Under the pieces are notes generated by a model, which saw nothing but the letters and a program-made list of their open reading frames with translations, was not told where the DNA came from and did no database searches. Both the position numbers and the translations under genes were made by a program. DNA of 14,387 nt, taken from Smittium culicis. Its lineage: Eukaryota; Kickxellomycota; Harpellomycetes; Harpellales; Legeriomycetaceae. The DNA is taken from the NCBI GenBank assembly GCA_001970855.1, contig LSSN01001282.1, forward strand, positions 1-14,387. The letters run 5' to 3'. The first letter of the stretch is position 1. Each line of letters begins with the position of its first letter. Positions 1 to 9,354 of the stretch are shown here, piece by piece.

Positions 1-177
1 CTCTTAAGCTTATTTAAAAATTGAAATTGGATAAGCCATATTATATTTATTTGCTATTCGATATTTATAATTTATCTTCTAGTAATTTATTACTATCTTA
101 TATTTATTTATCATACTGTCGTTTGGTTGGATAATTTTGGTAGTTCAAAAAAGGCCAACCGCCCGTGAAAGGGCTAA
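1..177 (-). mobile_element. TTAA-type mini-element, copy E (cut by window start)
   Basis: This is the right-hand part of the non-autonomous element found four more times in the window. Its GC-rich left end lies at about 141-177 and reads inward, on the minus strand, as TAGCCCTTTCACGGGCGGTT followed by GGCC and a T-run. That closely matches the left end at 5312. The outer tetranucleotide is degenerate (TTAG instead of TTAA). With the family length of 195-197 bp, the other end would lie about 20 bases before the window. No coding capacity is visible. Orientation is defined with the GGGCGGT end as left. Confidence 0.65.
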
Positions 178-1077
178 ACTAGGTTCATAAGGTAGAATTA
201 TTATTTTGACAAATTAAAAGTTTATAATCGCAAAATACTATCTATAAATTTTATGAGTCTCTAGTTTTATTAGCGACAACTTTTAAAAAACTAAATATTC
301 TTTTGAACGAATTACAATTAAAAATTTTCGCCTTATAAATGTCTTAGTTTTTAGCCAATACTATTAAAAATATCTTAATACTAGTAAGATAACATTTATA
401 ATAATGCTACTTATTCACTGATTAGTATGTTTTTTTTTATCTCAATGACTTTGAATAGCTTATTCACAATAATAAAATTATAGATACTCTAATCAAAACA
501 ATTTTTAGAATTTTTTAGAATTATAATACATAATATAATATATTTTTTAAATGGTTTTAAAAAATATTAACGATAAAAAAAGTTGTTTTATTGTTATTTT
601 TGGCAATAAAAAAATTTTTGTACAATAAAAATTATCAAAGCAACAATAAAAAATATTAAGTAGATTGACTTATAAAACATATCCCATTCTTTTATTAACG
701 AGTTATATTTTTACGATCAATCAAATATTAAATCAAGTATTGATAAAACTACAAATTATTCCAAAAATAAATCGTTGTAACTGCAACAGATTAAACGCTA
801 AAAACAGACTTGAAGTTGCAAGGGATAATATATCACTCGTATGATTTTAATACCCTACATTAAAGTTCTTACCAATAATTATTAATTATTATCTATGGAA
901 TTTTTTTTTGTATATGAGGTTTATTATAATAAAAACGTAGATAAAAGTTTATAATTTACATTCAATATACTAGCAGTGATAAAAAAAATACTAATTTAAT
1001 CCTAATCCAATTAAAAAGTAATCTAAAAAATAAAATTAAAAGCAAAATAAAAAAAAGAAAAAACAATAATCATAGAT
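178..1077. other. AT-rich spacer downstream of the F-box gene
   Basis: I see no gene here. The stretch is AT-rich with many poly-A and poly-T runs. On the minus strand it follows the stop codon of the F-box gene, so its right-hand part (about 900-1077) should hold the 3' untranslated region and poly-A site of that gene. No unambiguous poly-A signal stands out in such AT-rich sequence. Confidence 0.6.
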
Positions 1078-4000
1078 TTAATTGTTAGATTTTGACAAAA
1101 ATAATGCATACTCAAGCATTTCTTCATCATTTAATCCGTCAACAACAAAATCGTTGTTCTGAGTAGAGTCATTTACATTTTGTACATCAGATGAGCTCAG
1201 AAATTCTGCATATTTTACAATTTCTTCATCATCCAGGTCAAGGTCGCGCAAAGGTTGAATGTACTCGCTTTGCAAATAGTTCCGCGCTTCTGAATCTGCT
1301 ATTCTCTGTTCTCTAGCTACTGAGGATTCAACCATATGATTGTCGATCTCTAATTCTATGTTTAAACTGATATCTTTTCTTGTTTCTAAATTTTCCTGGT
1401 TTCGTAGAGTTTTAGGTTTTTGGTTTTTTTTATTGCCGTTATTCAGCTCTGAATAAAATGGACGAGATTTGTTTGCAGCTATCACTCGCGGAATTAATTT
1501 GCTTGGCTTTTGAATGTAGGAATGGTTCATACTATCATAGCCCTCTTTTAAATCGGATTCTGACTCGAACTCTCTTGCTTGATTTTTAACACCAAATATT
1601 GGCCCTAACGAAGCAAATATTGCGCTTCCGCATGACAGAAATACCAGATGTGTTCCTGATGAGATAACTATAAATTCGTAGTTGGAGCTAACTTGGCTGG
1701 CAAGAGAGCAGTAAAGAGGGTGCATTTCGCTTATATGTCTAGCAATAGCATCATGCCTGTTTAAAATACCACTACCATTTTCAATTCCTTGAAAGAATGA
1801 TGTGTTGATGTTACTAGGTAAACAATACTCTTTGAATATTGGAACAACTAAATTACTATACTTTTCAGTATAATCTGTTTTGGTTAATTTTGAAAGATTC
1901 TTTGACGCAGATAAATCTTCAGGAGTTTCAGAATTGCTTATCCCTTTGATAACAGGGAACTCATCTGACTCAACAGCAGATATAGAAAAATTAAAATAAT
2001 GACGCGACCGCTTTCTTGTGTCAAACTCCCCAATCCCTTTACATCTGATACTTCTGATTAAAGTTAAATTTATAGGTTCCCACAAACATACCTCCCCATC
2101 ACGACTAAAATTTATTTGAAAAAGGTGAGTTTTTTTAAGGATTTTTTTATTAATAATAAATAAATAAATACCTAGTGGTGATTATTTTGAGCCCATCATA
2201 GCTTATACAGTCAATTGGAGTAAAGTGAGCGTTCATGATGAAAGAGTCAGGGTGTGTATATTTTAAATCAGTATTAGCTTCGTTGGAAATATAGCTTTTA
2301 TTGGTAGAGGTATAGCTGTTTGGAGTATCAAAGCCATCACCTTTTCCCCATAGAAAAATGTTGCCCGTGACATCGCCTGCTAATATAACCTCGCTTGATT
2401 TTTTTGCAGCGCTTAGATTATCTGAAAAAATCCAGTTATATAAAAAAATAGAAATTCATTATAAAAATTGGAAAAGAAAAAGAATAGTAAAAAAATAATA
2501 GTAATAGCCTTACTATTAAAGTCCCAAACAATGGAAGTGATAGGATGGAACCCTTCCCAATAGTAAGAAGCTATAACCTGCCCAGAGTCCATACTAACTT
2601 TATTTAAGCGTCCTATGAAATTAGCCGAAGCATTTTTATTGTCGTTAGTATTTGAGGAGCTTAAATTAATCTCATTTTTTTGAAGAGTTGAGATTACACT
2701 AGCCACTAATATAGTTTTTAGATTGGGATTTGTCAAAATATGTGTGATAGATGAACTTGAATTAATGTTAGAAGATGATTTGTTGGAAGTACTAGTATTA
2801 TAAAGTTGGCTGGGGTGAATAATGACAGGTGTATAGTTACTAGTGAAAGAAGATACTTTTATGCCATTATTAACAGTAATTTGAAATTGGAATGCGGAAC
2901 TGTTGATAGACATTGAATCAGCGCTATTAAAAATTTCACAATTTTGAGTGTCAATAATGAAAACGTATCCATTATTATTAGAAAACACTAGATATCTTGA
3001 ATTTAGAGTTTGAATCGAAGTGATAATGCTATCAGATATATCGTCAACTAAAATATTAAAATAATAAAAATATTAGAAGAAAATAATTAATAAATTAGGG
3101 ATAAAGTAAAATTTTGGTATCTGTGTAAAAAAATTGGGTATATAATTAATATCAAGTATAACCTTTTATTGACCAAATGAAATCACCACTTTCAGCATTC
3201 CAAAATTTGACTGTGGAATCAGAACCTCCTGAAATTATGACATTTGTGAGATGAAAATTTGGGGGTTGGGTTATTTTACAGGAGCTTTCGTCTAATATTT
3301 CAGTTTGGTAAATTCTCATCTGCTCAAAAATAGTTAAGGAAGTAACGCATCCATTATGCCAAAATCTTTTGTCCATTAACACAAACAATTTAGAGAGCCC
3401 ATTCAACCTATTCAAGTACTGAACTGACACTCTTCCCTCATAATGACCTCCCCATATTATTGCCAAATGCTCTATGTTGTAAGTAGGGTCATTTGTTTTA
3501 TTCATGCCATCACCCGAATTGGACGTATCGCAAAGAGGTTGTGATTTAAATGATGGATTAATATTTTCGGATTTATTTGCGTAAGTTGAATTAAGTTTAA
3601 TATAACAAATTTTAACAGTCTGCATTCTAGATGAACTCATAGGATTAAATGTCATATTAGCAAGATTGTCGATATTTCCTATTTGCTCAAATAAGTTATC
3701 GTTGTTGTTCCTTAAATTTCTATTATTTCCATTTGAAAAATAAACATCAGAACGTAGATTGGATATTTTCCCCAATTTTTTAGGCCTTAAACTTGCTTTA
3801 ATAGCAGCTCCATGTGTTAAAGAAGCGCAATAAACCCAATTATATTTAAAGTCGGTGAAAGTTTCATGGATAGTACCTATTCCCATCTCAACTTCTGATC
3901 TGAAAAGCTGTCTACCAAGATTCCATTGTTTCAACAATTCAATTCTACATATATATTCCATTTTCCAAGAATGTAGATCATATAATTTTTGTTTTTTAGT

Positions 4001-4594
4001 GTAGCTAGATTCAGCAAAGTAATTGCTTGGTAGATTATCTTTTTTAGATTTGGAAAAAATTTTTGAGCTAGAATTATTAAATATATCTTTATTTGAAAAA
4101 CTACTGGAAAATTTTTTTTCCATGTCACTATAAAAAGATGTCTGTTTTATTTCCTGGGCATATTCGACAATATTGTGATCATGATCGGAGTAGTCATTTT
4201 CGAGTAGGATTTTTTTAGATAGTGCAGGATTTGAACTGCCAGAGAAATTGAGTGAATAGAAACTCAGTTTAGATAGGTCAATCCTTTTAAGAGGGAGTTT
4301 ACCATTAAACTTTGTTTTCAAAGCTTGCTTCCAACTACGTTCGTCATTAATAATGTTGTACCATCTAGCAGAGGTTAAAGAAACAATAGCCTATTAAATT
4401 GTATTTTTTTTATTTTTTGAAATAAAGCATGAAAGGTAAATCACATGTTTATATATAATATTTATAGAACTTATGCAAGGGCTAATAATACTAACCAAGT
4501 TTTCAGGCTCCAGATTCGAAAATATTTGAATTAGAATTTCGTCAGGCAAATCCAAGATTCGTAAAGTTTGGTTTTTATTCATGTAAGATTTCAT
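1078..4594 (-). CDS. F-box / WD40-repeat protein with C-terminal UIMs (Ufo1-like SCF substrate receptor), 5 exons
   Basis: Exons on the minus strand are 4594-4496, 4390-3163, 3047-2514, 2421-2172 and 2104-1078. Joined they give 3138 bp, or 1045 residues plus TAA, with all four junctions in frame. The start ATG at 4594 has an in-frame TAA just upstream (CCG TAA TTT TCC GAC ATG). Residues 13-57 form an F-box (LPDEILIQIFSNLEPENL, then the A-x-V-S-x-T core with R42-W43 and W53), built across intron 1. WD40-like blades follow: about 340-360, 416-442 (GGSDSTVKFW), 450-475, 632-647 (AGDVTGNIFLW) and 700-712 (TSRDGEVCLW). Several are degenerate. After a low-complexity linker come two UIM-like motifs at 995-1010 and 1029-1044. 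F-box, propeller and terminal UIMs match the layout of yeast Ufo1 (known family: an SCF receptor that turns over through its UIMs). The inferred role is recruiting phosphorylated substrates to an SCF ubiquitin ligase. Substrate unknown. Confidence 0.85.
2105..2171 (-). other. Intron 4 of the F-box gene (67 bp)
   Basis: The donor GTATTT follows ACC ACT AG and the acceptor AAATTTTAG precedes TCGTGATGGG. It is phase 2. Splicing produces IITTSRDGEVCLWEP, a typical WD40 strand pair with the D-G-x-V-x-L-W pattern, so the junction is well supported. It is the shortest intron in the gene. Confidence 0.85.
2422..2513 (-). other. Intron 3 of the F-box gene (92 bp)
   Basis: The donor GTAAGG follows GAC TTT AAT A, and the acceptor TTTTTTCAG has a good pyrimidine tract. 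It is phase 1. The join makes VWDFN-NNLSAAKKSSEVILAG, placing two halves of one WD40 blade together. Confidence 0.85.
3048..3162 (-). other. Intron 2 of the F-box gene (115 bp)
   Basis: The donor is GTTATA after WSIK, and the acceptor is AATATTTTAG before TTGACGATATA. It is phase 1. The donor is weaker than the others. A nearer acceptor at TTTACACAG was considered, but it gives a stop after eight codons, so the longer intron is preferred. The joint gives WSIK-VDDISDSIITSIQTL, entering the next WD blade. Confidence 0.7.
4391..4495 (-). other. Intron 1 of the F-box gene (105 bp)
   Basis: The donor is GTTAGT after codon 33 (AAC TTG) and the acceptor is TTTAATAG before GCT ATT GTT. It is phase 0. 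Removing it joins the two halves of the F-box (PENL to AIVSLTSARW), which is strong support because the motif continues without a gap. Reading through meets stops. Confidence 0.85.
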
Positions 4595-5062
4595 GTCGGA
4601 AAATTACGGTAGAAAAATGAAGTTAGATTTGATCGAAAGAAAAAGTCTGATTGCTGCGTGTTAAATACAAGGAAGAACCTGGAATAATTTGAGCTTTAAT
4701 TAGATAAAAAACCGCGATAAGAGCTTAGAATATTAGTCAGTATACATTTAGTCTACGATATTGATTGATTTAATCGTCTTAATTATATCAGAATATCTAT
4801 ATGTATATATCCAGCATTCACGTTATAAATTTTCTATAAAATAATTCTTCAAATGGTTAAAATTTAATTAAATGGAGTGTTAAAAAAAATTGAAATTTGA
4901 TTAGCTATGAATCTATAAGTTACTGCGCAAATATTAATAATCTCTATTATTAATATTATAGGCCAGAAATTAAACAGTTAGAGCTAACCTCAAGCCTGTT
5001 TATATGAAAAAGAGTATGCATTTTTATTCGCTAATAATTCTATGCTAGTTTTCTTTTTTATA
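4595..5062. other. Spacer with the presumed promoter of the F-box gene
   Basis: No open frame of interest. The minus-strand promoter and 5' leader of the F-box gene must lie here. The segment 4600-4740 is a little less AT-rich than the rest, but I cannot name a specific promoter element. Confidence 0.4.
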
Positions 5063-5259
5063 TTAACTCTTTCCCGTTCAACACTCTTTGTGAAAATTAA
5101 TTTATTGATTCGTTTATGGTTTAAAAGCAAATTTATTATTTACTGCCATTCCCTAACTAACAAGCATTTTTTAATTTTTCGGAATAAAAACATTTTAATT
5201 GAATTCTGTTAGCTATAAAAGTTAGGTCAAAAACAGTCCACCGCCAGAAAAAGGGTTAA
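5063..5259 (-). mobile_element. TTAA-type mini-element, copy B (197 bp, complete)
   Basis: It is bounded by TTAA at 5063-5066 and 5256-5259. The right end (left in window) reads TTAACTCTTTCCCGTTCAAC. The left end, read on the minus strand, is TTAACCCTTTTTCTGGCGGT followed by GGACTGTTTTTGACC. It has exactly the length of copy A at 12675 in opposite orientation. The last 21 bases at the right end differ from copy A at one position, and homology continues inward (ATCAATAAATTA in both). TTAA ends followed by CCCTTT are the hallmark of piggyBac-superfamily elements. No transposase is present, so it is non-autonomous. Confidence 0.75.
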
Positions 5260-5311
5260 AAATAACTCCCATGATTCGAAATAACTTAGCTATTTAGCAC
5301 TTTAATTTTAA

Positions 5312-5506
5312 TTAACCCTTACACGGGCGGTAGGCTATTTTTGTTCTTTCAAGTATATTCAAAAGTATTCAATTATAATAATATAATTCTGAAACGGAAA
5401 AATTATTGGTTTATTATATTAAAATAGCAAATATATAATTCTTTTAAACCGCAAACGAATTATTAAATTAATGTTTTTTAAAGAGTGCTGTAAAGGAAAA
5501 AGTAAA
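5312..5506 (+). mobile_element. TTAA-type mini-element, copy C (195 bp, one end decayed)
   Basis: The left end starts at TTAA 5312 with CCCTTACACGGGCGGT, then AGGCTATTTTTGTTC. The right end near 5461-5506 keeps the family pattern (ATTAAATTAATG, T-run, AAAGAGTG) but is decayed: the expected TGAACGGGAAAGGGTTAA has become TGTAAAGGAAAAAGTAAA, so the terminal TTAA is lost. It lies 52 bp from copy B and 21 bp from copy D, in the opposite orientation to both. Confidence 0.7.
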
Positions 5507-5527
5507 ATCACCTTGATAAATCACGTC

Positions 5528-5722
5528 TCAACCCTTTCCCATTAAAAGCTCTTTTAAAAAATGAATTGATTGAATGGTTTATGATTGATAAGCAAGTTTA
5601 TTACTCACTTTTATAATTCAACAAATCAGTAACTGAATGAATTATGAAATTAAAGTATTTTTATTGAATATGGCTGGATAAATATAGTGGATCAAAAACA
5701 GTTTATCCAGCGAATGGGTTAA
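5528..5722 (-). mobile_element. TTAA-type mini-element, copy D (195 bp)
   Basis: The right end is at 5528 (TCAACCCTTTCCCATTAAAA) and the left end is at 5689-5722 (GGATCAAAAACAGTTTATCC, then AGCGAATGGGTTAA). Interior blocks match copy B in order: GATTG, GGTTTATG, AAGCAA.TTTATTA. One outer tetranucleotide is TCAA and the other TTAA. No coding content. Confidence 0.7.
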
Positions 5723-7398
5723 GATATAAATATAATACTAATACTCGGTCCGAATCTTGTTTTTATATTTATTGATAATTAGAAAAGTAAGCAATAAATA
5801 ATATTAAAATTTTTATTCATTCATAGGGTATCTTAAAAAATAATTTCTAAAAAAATAAGCCACTTTCCATTAAAAATCTCCCTAATAAAATTAATGGAGC
5901 ATTAGAAATCGACAAAAAAATATAAGTATAAGCTGTTAATTTAATCCAATTACTACTTAAAATTAAGTATTAGCATCGAAACCAAAAAATGTCTTAGAGT
6001 CGAAGGTTTTGCATAAATATTGAGCGAATAAAAATTCTTAATTCTAAAAAGAATTTGCATTTAAAGCAAATAAGATGGATTGCATAATTCAAAAAGTTTT
6101 CAAGATATTGAAACGAATATTTGTTAATTAAGTAGAATTTAAAGGCGTAAAGCTAAATTGTAAATATTTTGATGAACTTTTGTTATCCAATAAAAAATTA
6201 AAATTTTTTTTACATATAAACATTTCCAATAAATAAATATATTAAAGTACGTCACTTTAAATAAAAATTTGATTTTTTTAATCAGTCAAAATATAATACA
6301 AAAGCAACTGAATGAAGATACTTAGAATATCATCGAATATAGAAAATTTTTGATTAACGAAAAACTAACAATTGGTAGGATTAATTTATCAAGTACCAAC
6401 GTTAACTATGATACTATGAACATTAATAAAGTTTCAATGATCTTTGCAACAATAACAAAAGTGAGATGTATATATGGCGTACAAGTAAGATAATAAGACA
6501 GTATAAATGATAGTTTAAATATCAGCGAATTATAAAAAAAGTAAAATATTTAGATTCTCTAGAATATGCTATTGGCATAAATTAAAAATGAGATTTTAAA
6601 CTAAATCTAATTATTTGGTAAATCTGAGTTTTATTTAATAACTTTATAAAATTCATACTAAGAAATAAAAAAATAATCGATAATTATATTATGAAAATAT
6701 TTTTGATATTTGATTAAAGTTGAATTTTAATAAATATATTATTATAATTTACTTTTGAAAAAAAGTTTAGCAATAAAAAACTATAAAATGGCATATTTCT
6801 TCCCCGTAATAAATAACTACTATTTTATATCAAAGCATTTTATATTCTGAATTCATCGCAATAAAAAAATACCACAATATTCAAAGATTAAATACTTAAT
6901 CGAATAAAAATCAATAAATTTCAGCTCCAAAAAATTACAAACTCTTCAAAGTAACTTCAGATTACTCTTGTTTGAAAAAATTAGTGCTTCATTTATTAAG
7001 TTTTAATTACTTAAATAGTCTCAAAAAACAACTGCATCCATCGTACTATCTTTAAAAGATATTGATGACTCAAAAAATTTTCAGGAGGAAAAAAATTTAG
7101 AGATTAAGCATAAAGGACCTGAGTTTACCAAAAAATTTTGAGTGTCTGCATAATAAATATAAAAATATTACAATATATAACAAATCCATCTAAAAGCATT
7201 CGAATTCCAGGAATTATAAATTTTGTAATTTTTATACAAGTATAGAAACGTAGCAAAAAATATAGAAGCTTGAAAAGCGATTCCAAAAACAGAACCATCA
7301 TCAATTATAAAAACAAATAACATTTCCCACTTTATAAAAAAAATAGTTATTGCAAAAATATTATCGGAAATCAAATTTTCATCTAATTATAACAAAGC
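5723..7398. other. AT-rich spacer upstream of the 7TM-RGS gene
   Basis: No convincing gene. Most of it is strongly AT-rich with scattered stops in all frames. A short open frame at about 7021-7141 (plus), ending in TGA, has a charged, protein-like composition but no Met start or recognisable homology, and could be a decayed exon. The last few hundred bases should hold the promoter and 5' leader of the downstream gene. No specific element can be named. Confidence 0.5.
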
Positions 7399-9354
7399 AT
7401 GAAGATTTCTTTTAGCAGAGCTTTACTATTTTTAGCATTTGCTATATACATTTTATCTGTAAGCATACATGATCAGGCAGAAAAAAGCCTTAGGAGAGGT
7501 ACTATCAAAGATGCAATTAGGTTCGAGAGGGAAGAAGTTTTGAGAAAAATCGAGACAGAAGATTTATCACACAGAGAAATTGCGGAACTTTTGACGAAAT
7601 TAGACGAACTTTCAATACACGAAGTATATGTATCAGTAAAGGTCCCAAAGCGAATATTTTGGTATACATTTTTGGCAATATGGACTATTATAGTTTTTGT
7701 CTCTACATTCATGTACTTCAAAGCCTCAGCAAATACCCAAGAGTCAAGATACAAATCCAGGACGGTATCTATAGTTGTAGTTGTGTTTGGTTTCATTTTT
7801 ACTGCTCATGCAATTGTTACAGAAGCAACAGTTCCATATTACCCTTGCTTTTTGAGAATTTGGCTAGGATATAACACACTTACAGTATTTTGCTTTTCCA
7901 TTCTAATTCGTGCTATTGTTTATATATCGCAAGTGAGGATGATAAGATTTAAAAACGAGATATCATCTTTATTGAATCAGATTGACAATAAGATAACAAT
8001 CGACGACAGCGAAAGTAATGTTGAAGACGGTGACCCAAAAACATTTATGGATAAAAGCATTCTAGTGAGATATAAACGATTGATTTTCAATAGCAAATAT
8101 TCGAGAAATATCGATGACAAACAAGCAGAGATTCAATTCAGAATGACTGTTAACAACTATGTATTGGACTTGGTGAGAACCAGAAATTATTTAATTGGAT
8201 GTGGTGTAATTCTTGCTCTATCAATATCATTATCGATTTACTTTACCACATTTGAAAATTATCACATTAATCCTTCTAGCTATGAGTGTCCTGCAGGAAT
8301 CACTACACCTATACTTCCACTATACATAATGATGTTTGTTACTCTTGTGCTCTTAGTCCCACTTGTATTTTTAACCATCGGCTTTACTGATGCCTATGGT
8401 ATGCAAGTCGAATTGATAATTACTATGGTAACTACAATTATTTTGCTTACTGGATTAGTGGTTTATAATCAGGTAGCTAGCCCAAAGATGCTGCTTTATG
8501 CAACTGGATATGTTATAGCACTTCCCGTATTTATATTGCAGCAAGTATTTTTAATAATTTACCCACTATTTAATATAATGAGTTTAAATAAGCAGACTGG
8601 TGGAAGATTAAGGAGCGGAAATTCAAGAAATGCAGCTGCAGCAACAACAAGAAAAGAGCAATTTGAAGGGCTATTAGCTTATCCTGCAGGTTTCTCAAGA
8701 TTATCAAAAGCAGCACTAGAAACTTTTTGTCCAGAGAATGTTGGTTTTTTGAAAGACTACCAGCTGTTAAAATATAACGTCTGTTCTCTAGTTGCATCAA
8801 TTAATAACGAAGAAAATAAAATCTTATCCGCAATGAGCCGCGAAAGCGATCATATTACAAAAAATAGTAGCATTAACAATCTATCTCAAAACTCAAAGCA
8901 AAAATATAAAAACATTTCAAAAAAAAATGCATTCTCTGTGGTCTCAGTTGAGGAGGATGATATCTGTAACAGGGCTCAAGAAATTGATATGGATCAGCTG
9001 ATATCCGGTGATCTTGTACCACCGATTCCAATTACAATTCCAGAAGCTGTTTATAAAATGGGGCTAATCGAAGATCTCCAATCATTAGGTGATTCTCAAA
9101 GCAACGTCGAAAAAACCACTCCAAAGATGACAGTAGTCCCTAAGAACATTAAAGATGATTTCTGGAAATTCTATCAAAAGTACATCCAAGAAGACGCATT
9201 ACTTGCAGTAAACATCTCTGTAAAAATCACTGTACCTATATCGCAAGCAGTTCAGGAAGATAGATTTACATTGGGCATTTTTGACGATGCACTTGAAGAA
9301 GTACTTAATAGTTTGTATACCAACACTTATCCTTTCATGCTTAAAACTTTATAG
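7399..9354 (+). CDS. Seven-transmembrane protein with C-terminal RGS domain, intronless
   Basis: 651 residues, with the start ATG just after an in-frame TAA (TAA CAA AGC ATG). Residues 1-22 look like a signal peptide. A charged helical ectodomain spans about 25-82. Seven hydrophobic helices follow at about 86-107, 122-141, 151-176, 264-283, 303-328, 337-357 and 364-392, and 177-262 is a large cytosolic loop. The RGS domain starts at 421 (QFEGLLAYP), keeps E446-N447 at the place of RGS4 E87-N88, is interrupted by about 125 low-complexity residues (460-584), then resumes with FWKFYQKYIQEDALLAVNIS (588-607; N605 matches RGS4 N128) and FDDALEEVL...YPF (628-646). Known family role: RGS domains speed GTP hydrolysis by G-alpha. 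The 7TM-RGS layout is that of Arabidopsis RGS1 and fungal GprK-type receptors. Inferred role: ligand- or nutrient-controlled damping of G-protein signalling at the plasma membrane or an internal membrane. Confidence 0.92.
   Translation: MKISFSRALLFLAFAIYILSVSIHDQAEKSLRRGTIKDAIRFEREEVLRKIETEDLSHREIAELLTKLDELSIHEVYVSVKVPKRIFWYTFLAIWTIIVFVSTFMYFKASANTQESRYKSRTVSIVVVVFGFIFTAHAIVTEATVPYYPCFLRIWLGYNTLTVFCFSILIRAIVYISQVRMIRFKNEISSLLNQIDNKITIDDSESNVEDGDPKTFMDKSILVRYKRLIFNSKYSRNIDDKQAEIQFRMTVNNYVLDLVRTRNYLIGCGVILALSISLSIYFTTFENYHINPSSYECPAGITTPILPLYIMMFVTLVLLVPLVFLTIGFTDAYGMQVELIITMVTTIILLTGLVVYNQVASPKMLLYATGYVIALPVFILQQVFLIIYPLFNIMSLNKQTGGRLRSGNSRNAAAATTRKEQFEGLLAYPAGFSRLSKAALETFCPENVGFLKDYQLLKYNVCSLVASINNEENKILSAMSRESDHITKNSSINNLSQNSKQKYKNISKKNAFSVVSVEEDDICNRAQEIDMDQLISGDLVPPIPITIPEAVYKMGLIEDLQSLGDSQSNVEKTTPKMTVVPKNIKDDFWKFYQKYIQEDALLAVNISVKITVPISQAVQEDRFTLGIFDDALEEVLNSLYTNTYPFMLKTL

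Noticed and set aside
3119..3162. Shorter version of intron 2 ending at TTTACACAG
   Set aside because: It has a better acceptor, but the reading frame then stops after eight codons, while the longer intron continues the WD40 sequence.
3931..4128. Open frame of 65 codons overlapping exon 2 of the F-box gene in another frame
   Set aside because: It lies fully inside a long coding exon on the same strand and has no own features.
7168..7374. Minus-strand frame of 68 codons rich in hydrophobic residues, ending 24 bp before the 7TM-RGS start
   Set aside because: Its composition (Phe, Ile, Tyr, Asn) is what AT-rich DNA gives by chance, it has no recognisable motif, and it would overlap the promoter of a strong gene on the other strand.
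7473..8800. Antisense and out-of-frame open stretches inside the 7TM-RGS gene
   Set aside because: They are shadows of a gene whose domains, topology and start are well supported. None carries a family motif.
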